This document shows, in pieces, positions 20,427 to 30,844 of a DNA stretch of 64,000 bases. The notes below the pieces were generated by a model that worked only from the letters and a program-made list of their open reading frames with translations, was not told where the DNA came from and searched no databases. The translations under genes and the position numbers were made by a program. Within the stretch, counting starts at the first letter, position 1, and the number at the start of each line of letters is the position of its first letter. Source of the stretch: Flavobacteriaceae bacterium (lineage in GTDB: Bacteria; Bacteroidota; Bacteroidia; Flavobacteriales; Flavobacteriaceae); the NCBI GenBank assembly GCA_013373105.1, contig JABXIJ010000015.1, positions 1 through 64,000 on the forward strand, written 5' to 3'.

Positions 20427-21302
20427 ATGCAAAAGTTTGTTGGAATGGGAGTTGCTTTAGTTACTCCTTTTAAAGAAGATTTATCTGTAGATTTTAATGC
20501 TTTAGAAAAGTTAGTGAGTTTTAACATCGAAAACGGAACTAATTATTTAGTAATTAATGGTACAACAGGTGAAAGTGCTACCATTACTAGTGAAGAAAAG
20601 TTACAAATTATAGATTGTATTGTAAATGTTAACAAAGGTAGAGTACCTTTAGTTTTAGGTGTTGGTGGTAATAATACCGCAAATGTTGTTGCAGAACTTA
20701 AAACACTAGATTTGTCTACTATAGATGGTATTTTATCTGTAGCACCTTATTATAGTAAACCAACTCAAGAAGGGTTTTACCAACATTATAAGGCTGTAGC
20801 AGAAGCAACCACAAAACCTATTATTCTATATAATGTTCCTGGTAGAACTGCTAAAAATATGGAAGTTAGCACCATATTACGTTTAGCAAACGACTTCGAT
20901 AACATTGTTGCTGTTAAAGAGGCAGCAGGTATACAACAACAATATTACAATTTACTAAAAGATAAGCCAGAAGATTTTTTAATTATTTCTGGTGACGATG
21001 ATTTAGCTTTAGGAGTAACCTTGGCAGGTGGTTCTGGAGTAATTTCTGTAATTGGTCAAGCATATCCAGCAGAATTCTCTCAAATGATTGCTCTTGGTTT
21101 AGAAGGAAAAAATACAGAAGCTTATAAACTTCATTTTAAATTAGCTGAGATTGTAGATTTAATATTTGCAGAAAATAATCCTGCAGGAATAAAAGCAGTT
21201 TTACAAGCATTAAATATATGTGAGCATCATGTACGTTTACCTTTAGTACCAGCAACAGATGCGTTACAAGCTAACATAAAAACATTTGTAACTAATTTTT
21301 AA
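20427..21302 (+). CDS. dapA: 4-hydroxy-tetrahydrodipicolinate synthase
   Basis: [57 protein letters not shown]. Confidence 0.95.
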   Translation: MQKFVGMGVALVTPFKEDLSVDFNALEKLVSFNIENGTNYLVINGTTGESATITSEEKLQIIDCIVNVNKGRVPLVLGVGGNNTANVVAELKTLDLSTIDGILSVAPYYSKPTQEGFYQHYKAVAEATTKPIILYNVPGRTAKNMEVSTILRLANDFDNIVAVKEAAGIQQQYYNLLKDKPEDFLIISGDDDLALGVTLAGGSGVISVIGQAYPAEFSQMIALGLEGKNTEAYKLHFKLAEIVDLIFAENNPAGIKAVLQALNICEHHVRLPLVPATDALQANIKTFVTNF

Positions 21303-21325
21303 ATTAGAATTAACACACTTTTAAT

Positions 21326-21356
21326 AGGATACAATTAAAATTGTGTCCTTTTTTTA
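21326..21356 (+). terminator. dapA terminator
   Basis: AGGATACAAT-TAAA-ATTGTGTCCT followed by Ts. Confidence 0.8.
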
Positions 21357-21415
21357 TGCAATATCGTAAAGTGTTAGCACTAAAAAAACAGTTTTAATAA
21401 TCCATATTTTATTAC

Positions 21416-21423
21416 TAATTTTG
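21416..21423 (+). promoter_or_regulatory. Putative -7 element (TAATTTTG) 4 nt upstream of bamD ATG
   Basis: TAnnTTTG match. Confidence 0.4.
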
Positions 21424-21427
21424 CAGG

Positions 21428-22294
21428 ATGCAAAAATTTAAAAATTTAGCGTATTTACTTGTCTTCAGTATTTTGTTATTTTCTTGTGGAGAATATCATA
21501 AAGTGCTGAACAAAGGTAGTGTTGAGGATCAATACAAAATGGCTGTAAAAATGTATGAAGCCCAAAAGTATGGTAAAGCTTTACGTTTATTCGAAAAGAT
21601 AACACCTGCTTATAGAGGTAAACCACAAATGGAAAGAATTCAGTTTATGGTTGCTCAATCTAATTTTAACGAAAAGAGTTACAGTCTTGCAGGATATTAT
21701 TTTGATAGATTTACTAATAATTATCCAAAAAGTTCTAAAAGAGAAGAAGCTGCATTTTTATCAGCTTACAGCTATAAATTAGCTTCACCACCATTTAGTA
21801 AAGACCCTACAGATACTAATAAAGCATTAGAGTCTTTTCAGATGTTTATTAATAATTATCCTAATTCTAGTAGAATTGAAGAAGCTAATAAGCATTACAA
21901 AGAATTACGATATAAATTACAAAAAAAATATTTCGAAATTGCTAAAGTTTATTACACTACAGCAGATTACGATTTAAGAAATTATAAAGCCTCTATTCAA
22001 GCTTTCGATAATCTATTAAGCGATTATTTAGGTTCTGAATTTAAAGAAGAAGCTTTATATTATAGATTTAAAGCAGCACATGATTTTGTCTTAAAAAGTA
22101 CAGACAGAAGAAAACCTGAACGTATTAAAGATGCAATTGATGCTTACAATAAATTAAAAAGAAATTATCCTAAAAGTGAATATATGGAAGAGTGCAATGA
22201 AATGCAAGCCACTTTACTTAAGGAACAAAAGAGAATTGATCAATTAGAAATTAAAAATAAAGAATTAGTAAATAAAGCTGATTCTAAAGATTAA
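21428..22294 (+). CDS. bamD: Outer membrane protein assembly factor BamD
   Basis: Lipobox LFSCG; TPR-like repeats FDRFTNNYPKSSKREEAAFLSAYSYKL. Confidence 0.88.
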   Translation: MQKFKNLAYLLVFSILLFSCGEYHKVLNKGSVEDQYKMAVKMYEAQKYGKALRLFEKITPAYRGKPQMERIQFMVAQSNFNEKSYSLAGYYFDRFTNNYPKSSKREEAAFLSAYSYKLASPPFSKDPTDTNKALESFQMFINNYPNSSRIEEANKHYKELRYKLQKKYFEIAKVYYTTADYDLRNYKASIQAFDNLLSDYLGSEFKEEALYYRFKAAHDFVLKSTDRRKPERIKDAIDAYNKLKRNYPKSEYMEECNEMQATLLKEQKRIDQLEIKNKELVNKADSKD

Positions 22295-22299
22295 CAATT

Positions 22300-22620
22300 A
22301 TGGATTATAAAGATACTAACGCAGCAGTTACTACAGTAACTTATGATAAAAATGAGATAGAAGCACCTACAGAAAATATCTATGCAGCTATTTCAATTAT
22401 TGCTAAAAGAGCTACTCAAATTAATTCTGATTTAAAAAAGGAATTAGTAGATAAGTTAGATGAGTTTGCTACTTATAACGATAGCTTAGAAGAAGTATTT
22501 GAAAACAAAGAACAAATAGAAGTTTCTAAGTTTTACGAGCGTTTACCAAAGCCAACTGCCATTGCTGTTGAAGAATGGTTAAACGATAAAATATACCACA
22601 GAAATCCAGAAACTGAGTAG
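22300..22620 (+). CDS. rpoZ: DNA-directed RNA polymerase omega/Rpb6-like subunit
   Basis: ENIYAAISIIAKRATQINSDLKKEL; position between bamD and coaBC. Confidence 0.75.
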   Translation: MDYKDTNAAVTTVTYDKNEIEAPTENIYAAISIIAKRATQINSDLKKELVDKLDEFATYNDSLEEVFENKEQIEVSKFYERLPKPTAIAVEEWLNDKIYHRNPETE

Positions 22621-23832
22621 ATGTCAGTTTTAAGCGGTAAAAAAATTCTATTAGGCATTACAGCTGGAATTGCCGCTTACAAGTCAGCTAACTTAGTTCG
22701 TTTATTTATAAAATTAGGCGCAGAAGTCAAAGTAATTATGACTCCTGCGTCTAAAGATTTTATAACACCTCTTACACTTTCTACACTATCAAAAAACCCA
22801 GTTCATTCTACTTTTTACGAAAAAGAAGAAGAAAATGAATTGTGGAATAATCATGTAGAATTAGGCCTTTGGGCAGACTATTTGGTTATTGCGCCAACAA
22901 CTGCAAATACATTATCTAAAATGGCAAATGGTGTTTGCGATAATTTATTAATAGCTACATATTTATCTGCAAAATGTCCTGTTTACTTTGCGCCTGCAAT
23001 GGATTTAGACATGTACAAACATCAGTCTACTAAAGATAATCTAACAAAACTGCAAGAAATGGGTAATGTTATGATTCCTGCCACTTCTGGAGAACTTGCA
23101 AGTGGTTTAGTAGGTGAGGGGAGAATGGCAGAACCAGAAGATATTATAAATTTCATAGAAAATGATATCTTAAATAAACTACCCTTAAAGGGAAAAAAAA
23201 TACTTATTACAGCAGGCCCAACTTACGAAGCTATAGATCCTGTTCGTTTTATAGGAAATCATTCTTCTGGTAAAATGGGTTTTTCAATAGCTAAAAGTGC
23301 TGCAAACCTAGGTGCAGAAGTCTATTTGATTTCAGGTCCATCACATGAACAAGTGAATCATTCGTTAATTCATAGAGTTGATGTTGTTTCTGCAGACGAA
23401 ATGTATGAAGCATGCCATAACTATTTTAATACGGTAGATGTAGCTATACTTTCTGCAGCAGTTGCAGATTATAAACCAAAAAATGTTGCTGATCAAAAAA
23501 TAAAAAAGGCTACTAACTCGTTAACAATAGCATTAGCACCAACAAAAGATATTTTAGCTTCTTTAGGAAAAATAAAGAAACATCAAATTTTAGTAGGCTT
23601 TGCTTTAGAAACTCAGAATGAGATAAATAATGCAAAAGCTAAAATTGAAAAGAAGAATTTAGACTTTATTGTTCTAAACTCATTAAGAGATAAAGGTGCT
23701 GGTTTTGCAACTGATACAAATAAAATTACTATTATTGATAAAAATTTCGAGAGTAAATCTTTTAATTTAAAGACCAAAGCAGAGGTTGCAAATGATATAT
23801 TAAGTGAAATTTTGTCATTAATTCATGCGTAA
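22621..23832 (+). CDS. coaBC: Bifunctional phosphopantothenoylcysteine decarboxylase/phosphopantothenate-cysteine ligase
   Basis: ILLGITAGIAAYKSANLVRLF, APTTANTLSKMANG, ITAGPTYEAIDPVRFIGNHSSGKMG. Confidence 0.95.
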   Translation: MSVLSGKKILLGITAGIAAYKSANLVRLFIKLGAEVKVIMTPASKDFITPLTLSTLSKNPVHSTFYEKEEENELWNNHVELGLWADYLVIAPTTANTLSKMANGVCDNLLIATYLSAKCPVYFAPAMDLDMYKHQSTKDNLTKLQEMGNVMIPATSGELASGLVGEGRMAEPEDIINFIENDILNKLPLKGKKILITAGPTYEAIDPVRFIGNHSSGKMGFSIAKSAANLGAEVYLISGPSHEQVNHSLIHRVDVVSADEMYEACHNYFNTVDVAILSAAVADYKPKNVADQKIKKATNSLTIALAPTKDILASLGKIKKHQILVGFALETQNEINNAKAKIEKKNLDFIVLNSLRDKGAGFATDTNKITIIDKNFESKSFNLKTKAEVANDILSEILSLIHA

Positions 23833-24715
23833 ATTAAGTATTCTTTTTGTTTTATTTTTCTCACTTCAAGCGCTCACTGCTCAAGAATTAAACTGTTTAG
23901 TTACTGTAAATTATCAACAGGTTCAAGGTTCACAAATACAAATATTCAAAACCTTAGAAACCCAGTTAAAAGAATTTATCAATCAAACAAAATGGACAAA
24001 TAGAGTTTTAAAGCCAGAAGAAAGAATAGACTGTGCTTTAAACCTTATAATAACGTCTAGAAACGATAATGCTTTTGAAGCTACTTTGCAGGTACAATCT
24101 ACTAGACCAGTTTATGGAACAACCTATACCACTCCTGTTTTAAATATAAAAGACAATGAATTTTCGTTTACCTATAACGAATTTGAACCACTTATATACA
24201 ACAGAAATGCATTTGATAGTAATTTAGTGTCTACCATTGTTTTTTATGCCTATACTATTATTGGTGTAGATGCAGATACCTTTTCTCAATTTGGTGGTCA
24301 GAATGAACTCAAAGAAGCAGAGAACGTAATGTTACAAGCACAACAGAGTGGAATAGCTTCTTGGCAAAATTCAGTAGGTAAACAAAATAGATTTTTGTTG
24401 ATAGATAATTTATTGTCTGATAAACTCTCTGCATACAGAAAAGCAATGTATGAATATCATATAAAAGGATTAGATAACTTTGTAACTAACAAAGAATTTG
24501 CAAAACAAACCATAGAAGATACAGTTTTATCTATGGAAACACTATTTAACAAAACAGTTGGTAATTACTTAATCCGATTGTTTTTTGATGCAAAATCTGA
24601 TGAAATTGTAAGAATTTATTCAGATGGCCCAAGAACTAGAAATGTGTCTAGATTGTCTAGCACATTACAAAAAATAAACCCTACCAACAATGCTAAGTGG
24701 AGGAATATAGAATAA
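23825..24715 (+). CDS. DUF4835 family exported protein
   Basis: Signal peptide; AQELNCLVTVNYQQVQGSQIQIFKTLETQLKEFINQTKWT. Confidence 0.85.
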   Translation: MRKLSILFVLFFSLQALTAQELNCLVTVNYQQVQGSQIQIFKTLETQLKEFINQTKWTNRVLKPEERIDCALNLIITSRNDNAFEATLQVQSTRPVYGTTYTTPVLNIKDNEFSFTYNEFEPLIYNRNAFDSNLVSTIVFYAYTIIGVDADTFSQFGGQNELKEAENVMLQAQQSGIASWQNSVGKQNRFLLIDNLLSDKLSAYRKAMYEYHIKGLDNFVTNKEFAKQTIEDTVLSMETLFNKTVGNYLIRLFFDAKSDEIVRIYSDGPRTRNVSRLSSTLQKINPTNNAKWRNIE

Positions 24716-24834
24716 AAAACCTTATTCTTTTTATAAACGTATTACTTCTACTTTTTTTTAAAAGATTATCTTCTAAAATTACATTGTAGTATCAACAAAT
24801 AATTACTAATTTTAAACTTATAAAAACTACGAAT

Positions 24835-26487
24835 TTGCTGACCAATTTATTTGTTTCAAATTATGCATTAATAGATGAACTCTCTATAGATTTTTCATCT
24901 GGCCTATCTATAATAACAGGTGAAACAGGAGCAGGAAAATCAATTTTATTGGGTGCTTTAGGACTTGTTTTAGGGAATAGAGCAGATTTATCAACCCTAA
25001 AAGACACCTCTAAAAAATGTGTAGTAGAAGCTAAATTAGCCATCGCCAATTATAATTTAAGAGACTTTTTTGAGGAAGTAGATTTAGATTATGATGACAA
25101 TACTATAATCCGTAGAGAAATTTCACCTTCTGGAAAATCTAGAGCTTTTGTAAACGATACACCTGTAACATTAACCGTTTTAAACGATTTACGTTTAAAT
25201 TTAATAGATGTACATTCTCAGCATCAAACATTAAAACTTTCAGATACTAATTTTCAATTTTCTGTAATTGATGCCTTAGCCAAAAACGCATCTAAAATTG
25301 AGTCTTATAAACGAGGTTTAAAAACATTACAAGCCTTAGAAAAAGAATTGGATGTACTCACAGAAAAACAACGTGAAGCGAATCAACAATATGATTACAA
25401 CTTACATTTATTCAATGAATTAAGTGAAGCAAATTTAGAAGTTGATGAACAAGAAGAACTAGAAGAAAAGCTCGAGAAACTCAATAATATAGAAGATATA
25501 AAACTCAATTTATCTGAAGTAGTTGAAGTTTCTATAAATGATGAAGTTGGGGTACAAAACTTATTGAATACTTTAGAGCATAGATTATCTAAAATAGCAA
25601 CATTCTCTAAAGCTTATGAAGAATTATATAGCAGAATAAACTCATTAAAAATTGAGTTTGATGATATAGTTACTGAATTAGAAAGTGAATTTGAAAACTT
25701 AGAATACGATCCAAATGAGTTAGAAGTGTTGAATAATCGATTACAGTTATTGTACAATCTTCAGAAGAAGCACTACGTAAACTCTAATGTAGAATTATTA
25801 ACTATTTTAGAAGAGTTATCTCAAAAAATTGAAGTTGTAGAAAATTCAGAACAAGAAATAACAGCAAAAGAGAATGAAATTAAAGTGGTTAAAGAATCTC
25901 TTAATGCATTAGCTCTAAAAATTTCAAAATCGAGACAATTAGCCATTCCTCAATTACAATTACAGTTAGAAAACTTACTATCAGATTTAGGAATGCAAAA
26001 CTCTAAATTCTCTATTGCAACAACCTTAACTGATAATTTTTATTCAAATGGAAAAGACAAATTGTCTTTCTTATTCTCTGCCAATAAAGGTGGTTCTTAT
26101 GGAGAACTAAAAAAAGTGGCATCAGGTGGTGAATTATCGAGAATAATGTTAGCTGTAAAAAAGATTTTAGCAGAAAACACCAATTTACCAACTATTATTT
26201 TCGATGAAATTGATATTGGAGTTTCTGGTGAAATTTCTAATAAAATGGCTTCTATAATGCATCAAATGAGTAATTATATGCAGGTAATTACCATTACACA
26301 TTTACCTCAAATAGCAGCAAAAGGACATTCGCATTACAAAGTTTACAAGCAAGATATAGAAGGTGTTACCTCTACAAATCTTAAGCAATTAACTGCTGAA
26401 GAAAGAATTGTAGAAATTGCAGAAATGCTAAGTGGTAAAGATATTTCTGAAACAGCCTTAACACACGCAAAACAATTATTAAATTAA
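24835..26487 (+). CDS. recN: DNA repair protein RecN (TTG start)
   Basis: LFVSNYALIDELSIDFSSGLSIITGETGAGKSILLGALGLVLG, VASGGELSRIMLAVKKIL, FDEIDIGVSGEI. Confidence 0.95.
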   Translation: MLTNLFVSNYALIDELSIDFSSGLSIITGETGAGKSILLGALGLVLGNRADLSTLKDTSKKCVVEAKLAIANYNLRDFFEEVDLDYDDNTIIRREISPSGKSRAFVNDTPVTLTVLNDLRLNLIDVHSQHQTLKLSDTNFQFSVIDALAKNASKIESYKRGLKTLQALEKELDVLTEKQREANQQYDYNLHLFNELSEANLEVDEQEELEEKLEKLNNIEDIKLNLSEVVEVSINDEVGVQNLLNTLEHRLSKIATFSKAYEELYSRINSLKIEFDDIVTELESEFENLEYDPNELEVLNNRLQLLYNLQKKHYVNSNVELLTILEELSQKIEVVENSEQEITAKENEIKVVKESLNALALKISKSRQLAIPQLQLQLENLLSDLGMQNSKFSIATTLTDNFYSNGKDKLSFLFSANKGGSYGELKKVASGGELSRIMLAVKKILAENTNLPTIIFDEIDIGVSGEISNKMASIMHQMSNYMQVITITHLPQIAAKGHSHYKVYKQDIEGVTSTNLKQLTAEERIVEIAEMLSGKDISETALTHAKQLLN

Positions 26488-26490
26488 ATT

Positions 26491-26498
26491 TATATTTG
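26491..26498 (+). promoter_or_regulatory. Putative -7 element (TATATTTG) for fabI
   Basis: TAnnTTTG match between recN stop and fabI ATG. Confidence 0.5.
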
Positions 26499-26542
26499 CA
26501 GTAGCAACAATCAATATAACGAACGACAAACAACGAAATACT

Positions 26543-27358
26543 ATGTATAATTTATTAAAAGGAAAAAAAGGAATCATTTTTGGTGCATTAAACGAGCACT
26601 CAATAGCTTGGAAAGTAGCAGAAAGAGCTCATGAAGAAGGCGCTGAGTTTGTATTAACAAATGCACCAATTGCCATGAGAATGGGAGAATTAGATGGTTT
26701 AGCAGAAAAAACAGGATCTCAAATTATTGCTGCAGATGCAACTTCAATGGAAGACTTAGAAAACCTAGTAGAGAAATCTATGGAGATTTTAGGAGGCAAA
26801 TTAGATTTTGTTTTACACTCAATTGGTATGTCTGTTAATGTTAGAAAGGGTAGACCTTATACAGACCCTAAATACGATTTTACTACCAAAGGTTGGGATG
26901 TTTCTGCAGTTTCTTTTCATAAAACTATGAATGTTTTATACAATAAACAAGCCATGAATGAATGGGGAAGTATTGTAGCCTTAACTTATATGGCTGCTCA
27001 ACGTGTTTTTCCAGATTATAATGATATGGCAGATAACAAAGCATATTTAGAAAGTATTGCACGTAGTTTTGGGTATTTCTTTGGAAGAGACCATAAAGTT
27101 CGTGTAAATACAGTTTCGCAATCACCAACACCAACTACTGCAGGTAGTGGTGTTAAAGGTTTTGATGGATTCTTAGCCTATGCAGATCAAATGAGTCCTT
27201 TAGGAAATGCAACTGCATTAGAGTGTGCAGATTATACCATTTCTCTATTCTCAGATTTAACCAAAAAGGTTACACTTCAAAACTTATTTCATGATGGTGG
27301 TTTCTCTAACATGGGTGTTAGTGATGCTGTTATGGATAAATTTGTAGATGAAGAATAA
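26543..27358 (+). CDS. fabI: Enoyl-[acyl-carrier-protein] reductase
   Basis: GKKGIIFGALNEHSIAWKVAERAHEEGAEF, YNDMADNKAYLESIAR. Confidence 0.9.
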   Translation: MYNLLKGKKGIIFGALNEHSIAWKVAERAHEEGAEFVLTNAPIAMRMGELDGLAEKTGSQIIAADATSMEDLENLVEKSMEILGGKLDFVLHSIGMSVNVRKGRPYTDPKYDFTTKGWDVSAVSFHKTMNVLYNKQAMNEWGSIVALTYMAAQRVFPDYNDMADNKAYLESIARSFGYFFGRDHKVRVNTVSQSPTPTTAGSGVKGFDGFLAYADQMSPLGNATALECADYTISLFSDLTKKVTLQNLFHDGGFSNMGVSDAVMDKFVDEE

Positions 27359-27378
27359 AGGATTAATTACAATTTACT

Positions 27379-27412
27379 AAAAGTTGAAAGGGGAACCTTT
27401 CAACTTTTTTTA
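27379..27412 (+). terminator. fabI terminator
   Basis: AAAAGTTGAAAGG-GGAA-CCTTTCAACTTTT + Ts. Confidence 0.9.
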
Positions 27413-27446
27413 TTTCTTATTTTTGATATTTGAAACCTTTTAAACT

Positions 27447-28403
27447 TTGCAGCTAAACTTTTCTATAATTATTCCTGTTTACAATCGTCCTCAAGAAATT
27501 GATGAGTTATTAGCTAGTTTAGTTTCTCAAGATTTTGAAGATAATTTTGAAGTGATTATAGTTGAAGATGGTTCTAATGTAACTGCTGAATCAATTGTAA
27601 AAAAGTATACAACACAACTTGAAGTACATTACTTTTTTAAAGAAAATAGTGGAGCAGGAGCTAGTAGAAATTTTGGAATGCAAAAGGCTTCTGGTAACTA
27701 TTTTATTATTTTAGATTCTGATGTTGTACTGCCAAAAAATTACTTAAACATTGTAAAAACACAATTAGAAAATAAGTATACAGATGCTTTTGGTGGACCA
27801 GATGCAGCTCACGAAAACTTTACCCCATTACAAAAAGCCATAAACTATGCTATGACCTCTTTTTTAACAACAGGTGGTATTAGAGGTAAAAAAAATGGTA
27901 TTGGAAAGTTTCAGTTACGCAGCTTTAATTTAGGAATGTCTAAAACAGCATTTGAAGCTACAGAAGGTTTTTCGAGTATGAAAACTGGTGAAGATATAGA
28001 TTTAACTTTTAGACTTTGGGAAAAAGGATTTAAAACACAGTTAATAGCTGAAGCTTTTGTATATCATAAACGAAGAACTTCTCTAAAACAGTTTTTTAAG
28101 CAAACCTTTTCTTTTGGAATTGCTAGACCTATTTTAAATCGAAAATATCCAGAGAGTAGAAAGCTTACCTTTTGGTTTCCAAGTTTATTTATTTTAGGAT
28201 TTGATTTAAGCTTATTGCTTCTTTTGTTTGGTTTTTATGAATTGTTCTTTCTGTTTATAACTTACTTATTTATCCTATTTTTAGATGCTACCTTAAAAAA
28301 TAAAAGCTTTTATGTAGGTTTTTTAAGTATACTTACCTCCTTTACACAATTTTTAGGTTATGGTTTAGGATTTTTAGAATCGCTGTTTTTTAAAAAAAAC
28401 TAA
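27447..28403 (+). CDS. Family 2 glycosyltransferase (TTG start)
   Basis: LNFSIIIPVYNRPQEIDELLASL, EDGSN, NSGAGASRNFG, LDSDVVLP, GEDIDLTFRL. Confidence 0.88.
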   Translation: MQLNFSIIIPVYNRPQEIDELLASLVSQDFEDNFEVIIVEDGSNVTAESIVKKYTTQLEVHYFFKENSGAGASRNFGMQKASGNYFIILDSDVVLPKNYLNIVKTQLENKYTDAFGGPDAAHENFTPLQKAINYAMTSFLTTGGIRGKKNGIGKFQLRSFNLGMSKTAFEATEGFSSMKTGEDIDLTFRLWEKGFKTQLIAEAFVYHKRRTSLKQFFKQTFSFGIARPILNRKYPESRKLTFWFPSLFILGFDLSLLLLLFGFYELFFLFITYLFILFLDATLKNKSFYVGFLSILTSFTQFLGYGLGFLESLFFKKN

Positions 28404-30844
28404 TAAATTGAATTCAGTGTTTTAATCTGTAAATCAGTTAATGTGTTAGCATCACTTTTATAAAAAATTGTTTTGCTTTCGTTTGGCAGTAAATCAAAAA
28501 AGTTTTCGGAAAAATGGCCTTTAGTTTTTGTATATAAAAAAACATCTTTTTGTAAGACATTACTTTTTAGTGATATAATAAAACCATTGTTGGTTTTAGA
28601 AATTTGTTGATTGATGGTACCCTTTGGTAGTTTTAAATTTTTAGGCTTTTCAAAAAAGTAATTCGATTCTGCTTTCCCAAAAACACTAACCAATACACAA
28701 CTAGTTTTATCAATAGTAGTATTAGGAATGTTATATACTTGTTTACTAGAATTTGGTTCAATGCTTAACACCTTTGTACTCGACCAGATTTCTTTACCGT
28801 AAAAATCAATTATTTTTAATGTTAAGGTGTCTTGTATGCTATTAAAATTATCATTTACAATATAAACACCATATTTTTGTTGTTTCTCTTCTATAGAAAT
28901 TAATGTGTTTTTATAGGCATTTTTAACTTTATAATGTAACGCTTTCCAATTTCCAAAATAATCTAAAGAAGACCAAGAAATTGCTGGCCAACAATCGTTC
29001 AATTGCCAATATAAAGTTCCCATATTGTAGGGTTTTGTTCTTCTTTGGGCTTCAATTCCCATAACAATTCCTTTCGCTTGTAATAACTGACTTACATACA
29101 CATAATCTTCATTCTTAGTTGGTATTTTATAGTCACGTTTCATGTATTCGTTTATGAGTTGAAAACCTCTAGCATGTTTTTGGTGTGATTTTATGGCGTC
29201 TGTTTGCAGATCTATACTATCTTTTTGATTGATGTAATTAATCACTTCAAAACTTGGAAATGCCTGAAAACCAAACTCACTCATAAATCTAGGAACATTA
29301 TTTTGTAAATGCTCAAAAGGATAGGCATCATGCCAAATCCACCAATCATGTGCATCGCCTTCGGTTTTGTATTTTTTATTTCCACGACCAAATTTTGGAG
29401 ATGTTTTCCAATAAGAAGTTTGAGAATATTTTTTTACAACATTGGGTAAAATGCTATCAAAAACAGCAAGGTAATCGTTCCAAATGTCTTGTTTTTCTTT
29501 TTTAGTTCTGTTCGCTTGCCAGCCCCAACGTTTCCAACCTTCTGAGTTTTCGTTATTTCCACACCATAAAGCTATGGATGCATGATTTCGTAATCGTTTA
29601 ACCTGCTGTTCTGCTTCAATTTTAATATTGTTTAAAAATGCATTTTCTCCAGGATACATGGCACAAGCAAACATAAAATCTTGCCAAACTAGAATTCCTT
29701 TTTCATCACACAAATTATAGAAAATATCATTTTCATAAATTCCACCTCCCCAAACACGCAACATATTCATGTTGGCATCAACAGCATCATTTACGATTTT
29801 TTCATAATGTGCATTGGTTACCTTATTCTGAAAGCTATTTTGCGGAATATAGTTGGCACCTTTCATGTAAACAGATTTACCATTTAGTTGAAAGTAAAAC
29901 GACTCCCCAATACTATCTTTTTTTGTAATTAAGTTGATGGTTCTAATTCCATATTTAGTAGAAATACTATCTACTATTTGTTTGTCTTTTTTTACAACAA
30001 CTTTAATATCATACAAATAGGGCTCTCCTAAGTTGTGAGTCCACCATAATTTTGGATTCGAAATTTGAATAGGAATAATTGCATTTTTACTTTCGGAATA
30101 CCATTTAGAATTAACAAATACTTCATAGCTCAGTGCTTCATCTGTTATTTTATCTGCATTTATTGTAAGTTCTAATTCAGCCTTAGTTTCAGTGATTTTA
30201 CTATTTTTTATGTAAACATTGTTAATTTTAAAATCGTTCCAAGCTTTAATAAAAACATCTTTCCAAATTCCTGATGTGTTAAGTTTTGGACCCCAATCCC
30301 AACCATACTGAAATTGCGCTTTTCTAGTATAAACACGTTTTCCTTCTGGAAGTTGGTATGGATTTTTAGTTTCTTTATTCGTTTCAATAGCATCTGTATT
30401 TCTAAAAACGATTCTCAATTCATTTTCATTTTTAACAAACTTTTTAATATTAAATGTCCACTTTCTAAATGCATTATCTGTTTTACCTAAAAGTGAATCA
30501 TTTAAAAATATTGTAGTATAAGTATCTAAACCTTCGAACTCTAATGCAATATTTTTTTTGGCTAATACTTTTTTAGATAGTTTAAAATTGGTTTTGTAAA
30601 TCCAGTCTTTTTTAGAAACCCACTGCACACTATCTTCATTGGTTTTTATAAATGGATCTTTAATGATTTGATTAGAAATTAAGTCTGAGTATATGTTTCC
30701 TGGAACTTTTGCTTGCTGCCAGTTAAGCGTATCTTGTCCTTTAAACTCCCAATTATCATGGAGTTTTATTGCTATAGGAATGTCATTTTTATGTTGACAG
30801 TTCCACAACAAAAACAAAAAAGCGAAAAGATAAAGATTACGCAC
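28400..30844 (-). CDS. GH2 beta-mannosidase, lipoprotein
   Basis: Lipobox LLWNC; MRVWGGGIYENDIFYNLCDEKGILVWQDFMFACAMYP, ALWCGNNENSEGW, RFMSEFGFQAFPS. Confidence 0.92.
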   Translation of the reverse strand: MRNLYLFAFLFLLWNCQHKNDIPIAIKLHDNWEFKGQDTLNWQQAKVPGNIYSDLISNQIIKDPFIKTNEDSVQWVSKKDWIYKTNFKLSKKVLAKKNIALEFEGLDTYTTIFLNDSLLGKTDNAFRKWTFNIKKFVKNENELRIVFRNTDAIETNKETKNPYQLPEGKRVYTRKAQFQYGWDWGPKLNTSGIWKDVFIKAWNDFKINNVYIKNSKITETKAELELTINADKITDEALSYEVFVNSKWYSESKNAIIPIQISNPKLWWTHNLGEPYLYDIKVVVKKDKQIVDSISTKYGIRTINLITKKDSIGESFYFQLNGKSVYMKGANYIPQNSFQNKVTNAHYEKIVNDAVDANMNMLRVWGGGIYENDIFYNLCDEKGILVWQDFMFACAMYPGENAFLNNIKIEAEQQVKRLRNHASIALWCGNNENSEGWKRWGWQANRTKKEKQDIWNDYLAVFDSILPNVVKKYSQTSYWKTSPKFGRGNKKYKTEGDAHDWWIWHDAYPFEHLQNNVPRFMSEFGFQAFPSFEVINYINQKDSIDLQTDAIKSHQKHARGFQLINEYMKRDYKIPTKNEDYVYVSQLLQAKGIVMGIEAQRRTKPYNMGTLYWQLNDCWPAISWSSLDYFGNWKALHYKVKNAYKNTLISIEEKQQKYGVYIVNDNFNSIQDTLTLKIIDFYGKEIWSSTKVLSIEPNSSKQVYNIPNTTIDKTSCVLVSVFGKAESNYFFEKPKNLKLPKGTINQQISKTNNGFIISLKSNVLQKDVFLYTKTKGHFSENFFDLLPNESKTIFYKSDANTLTDLQIKTLNSIY

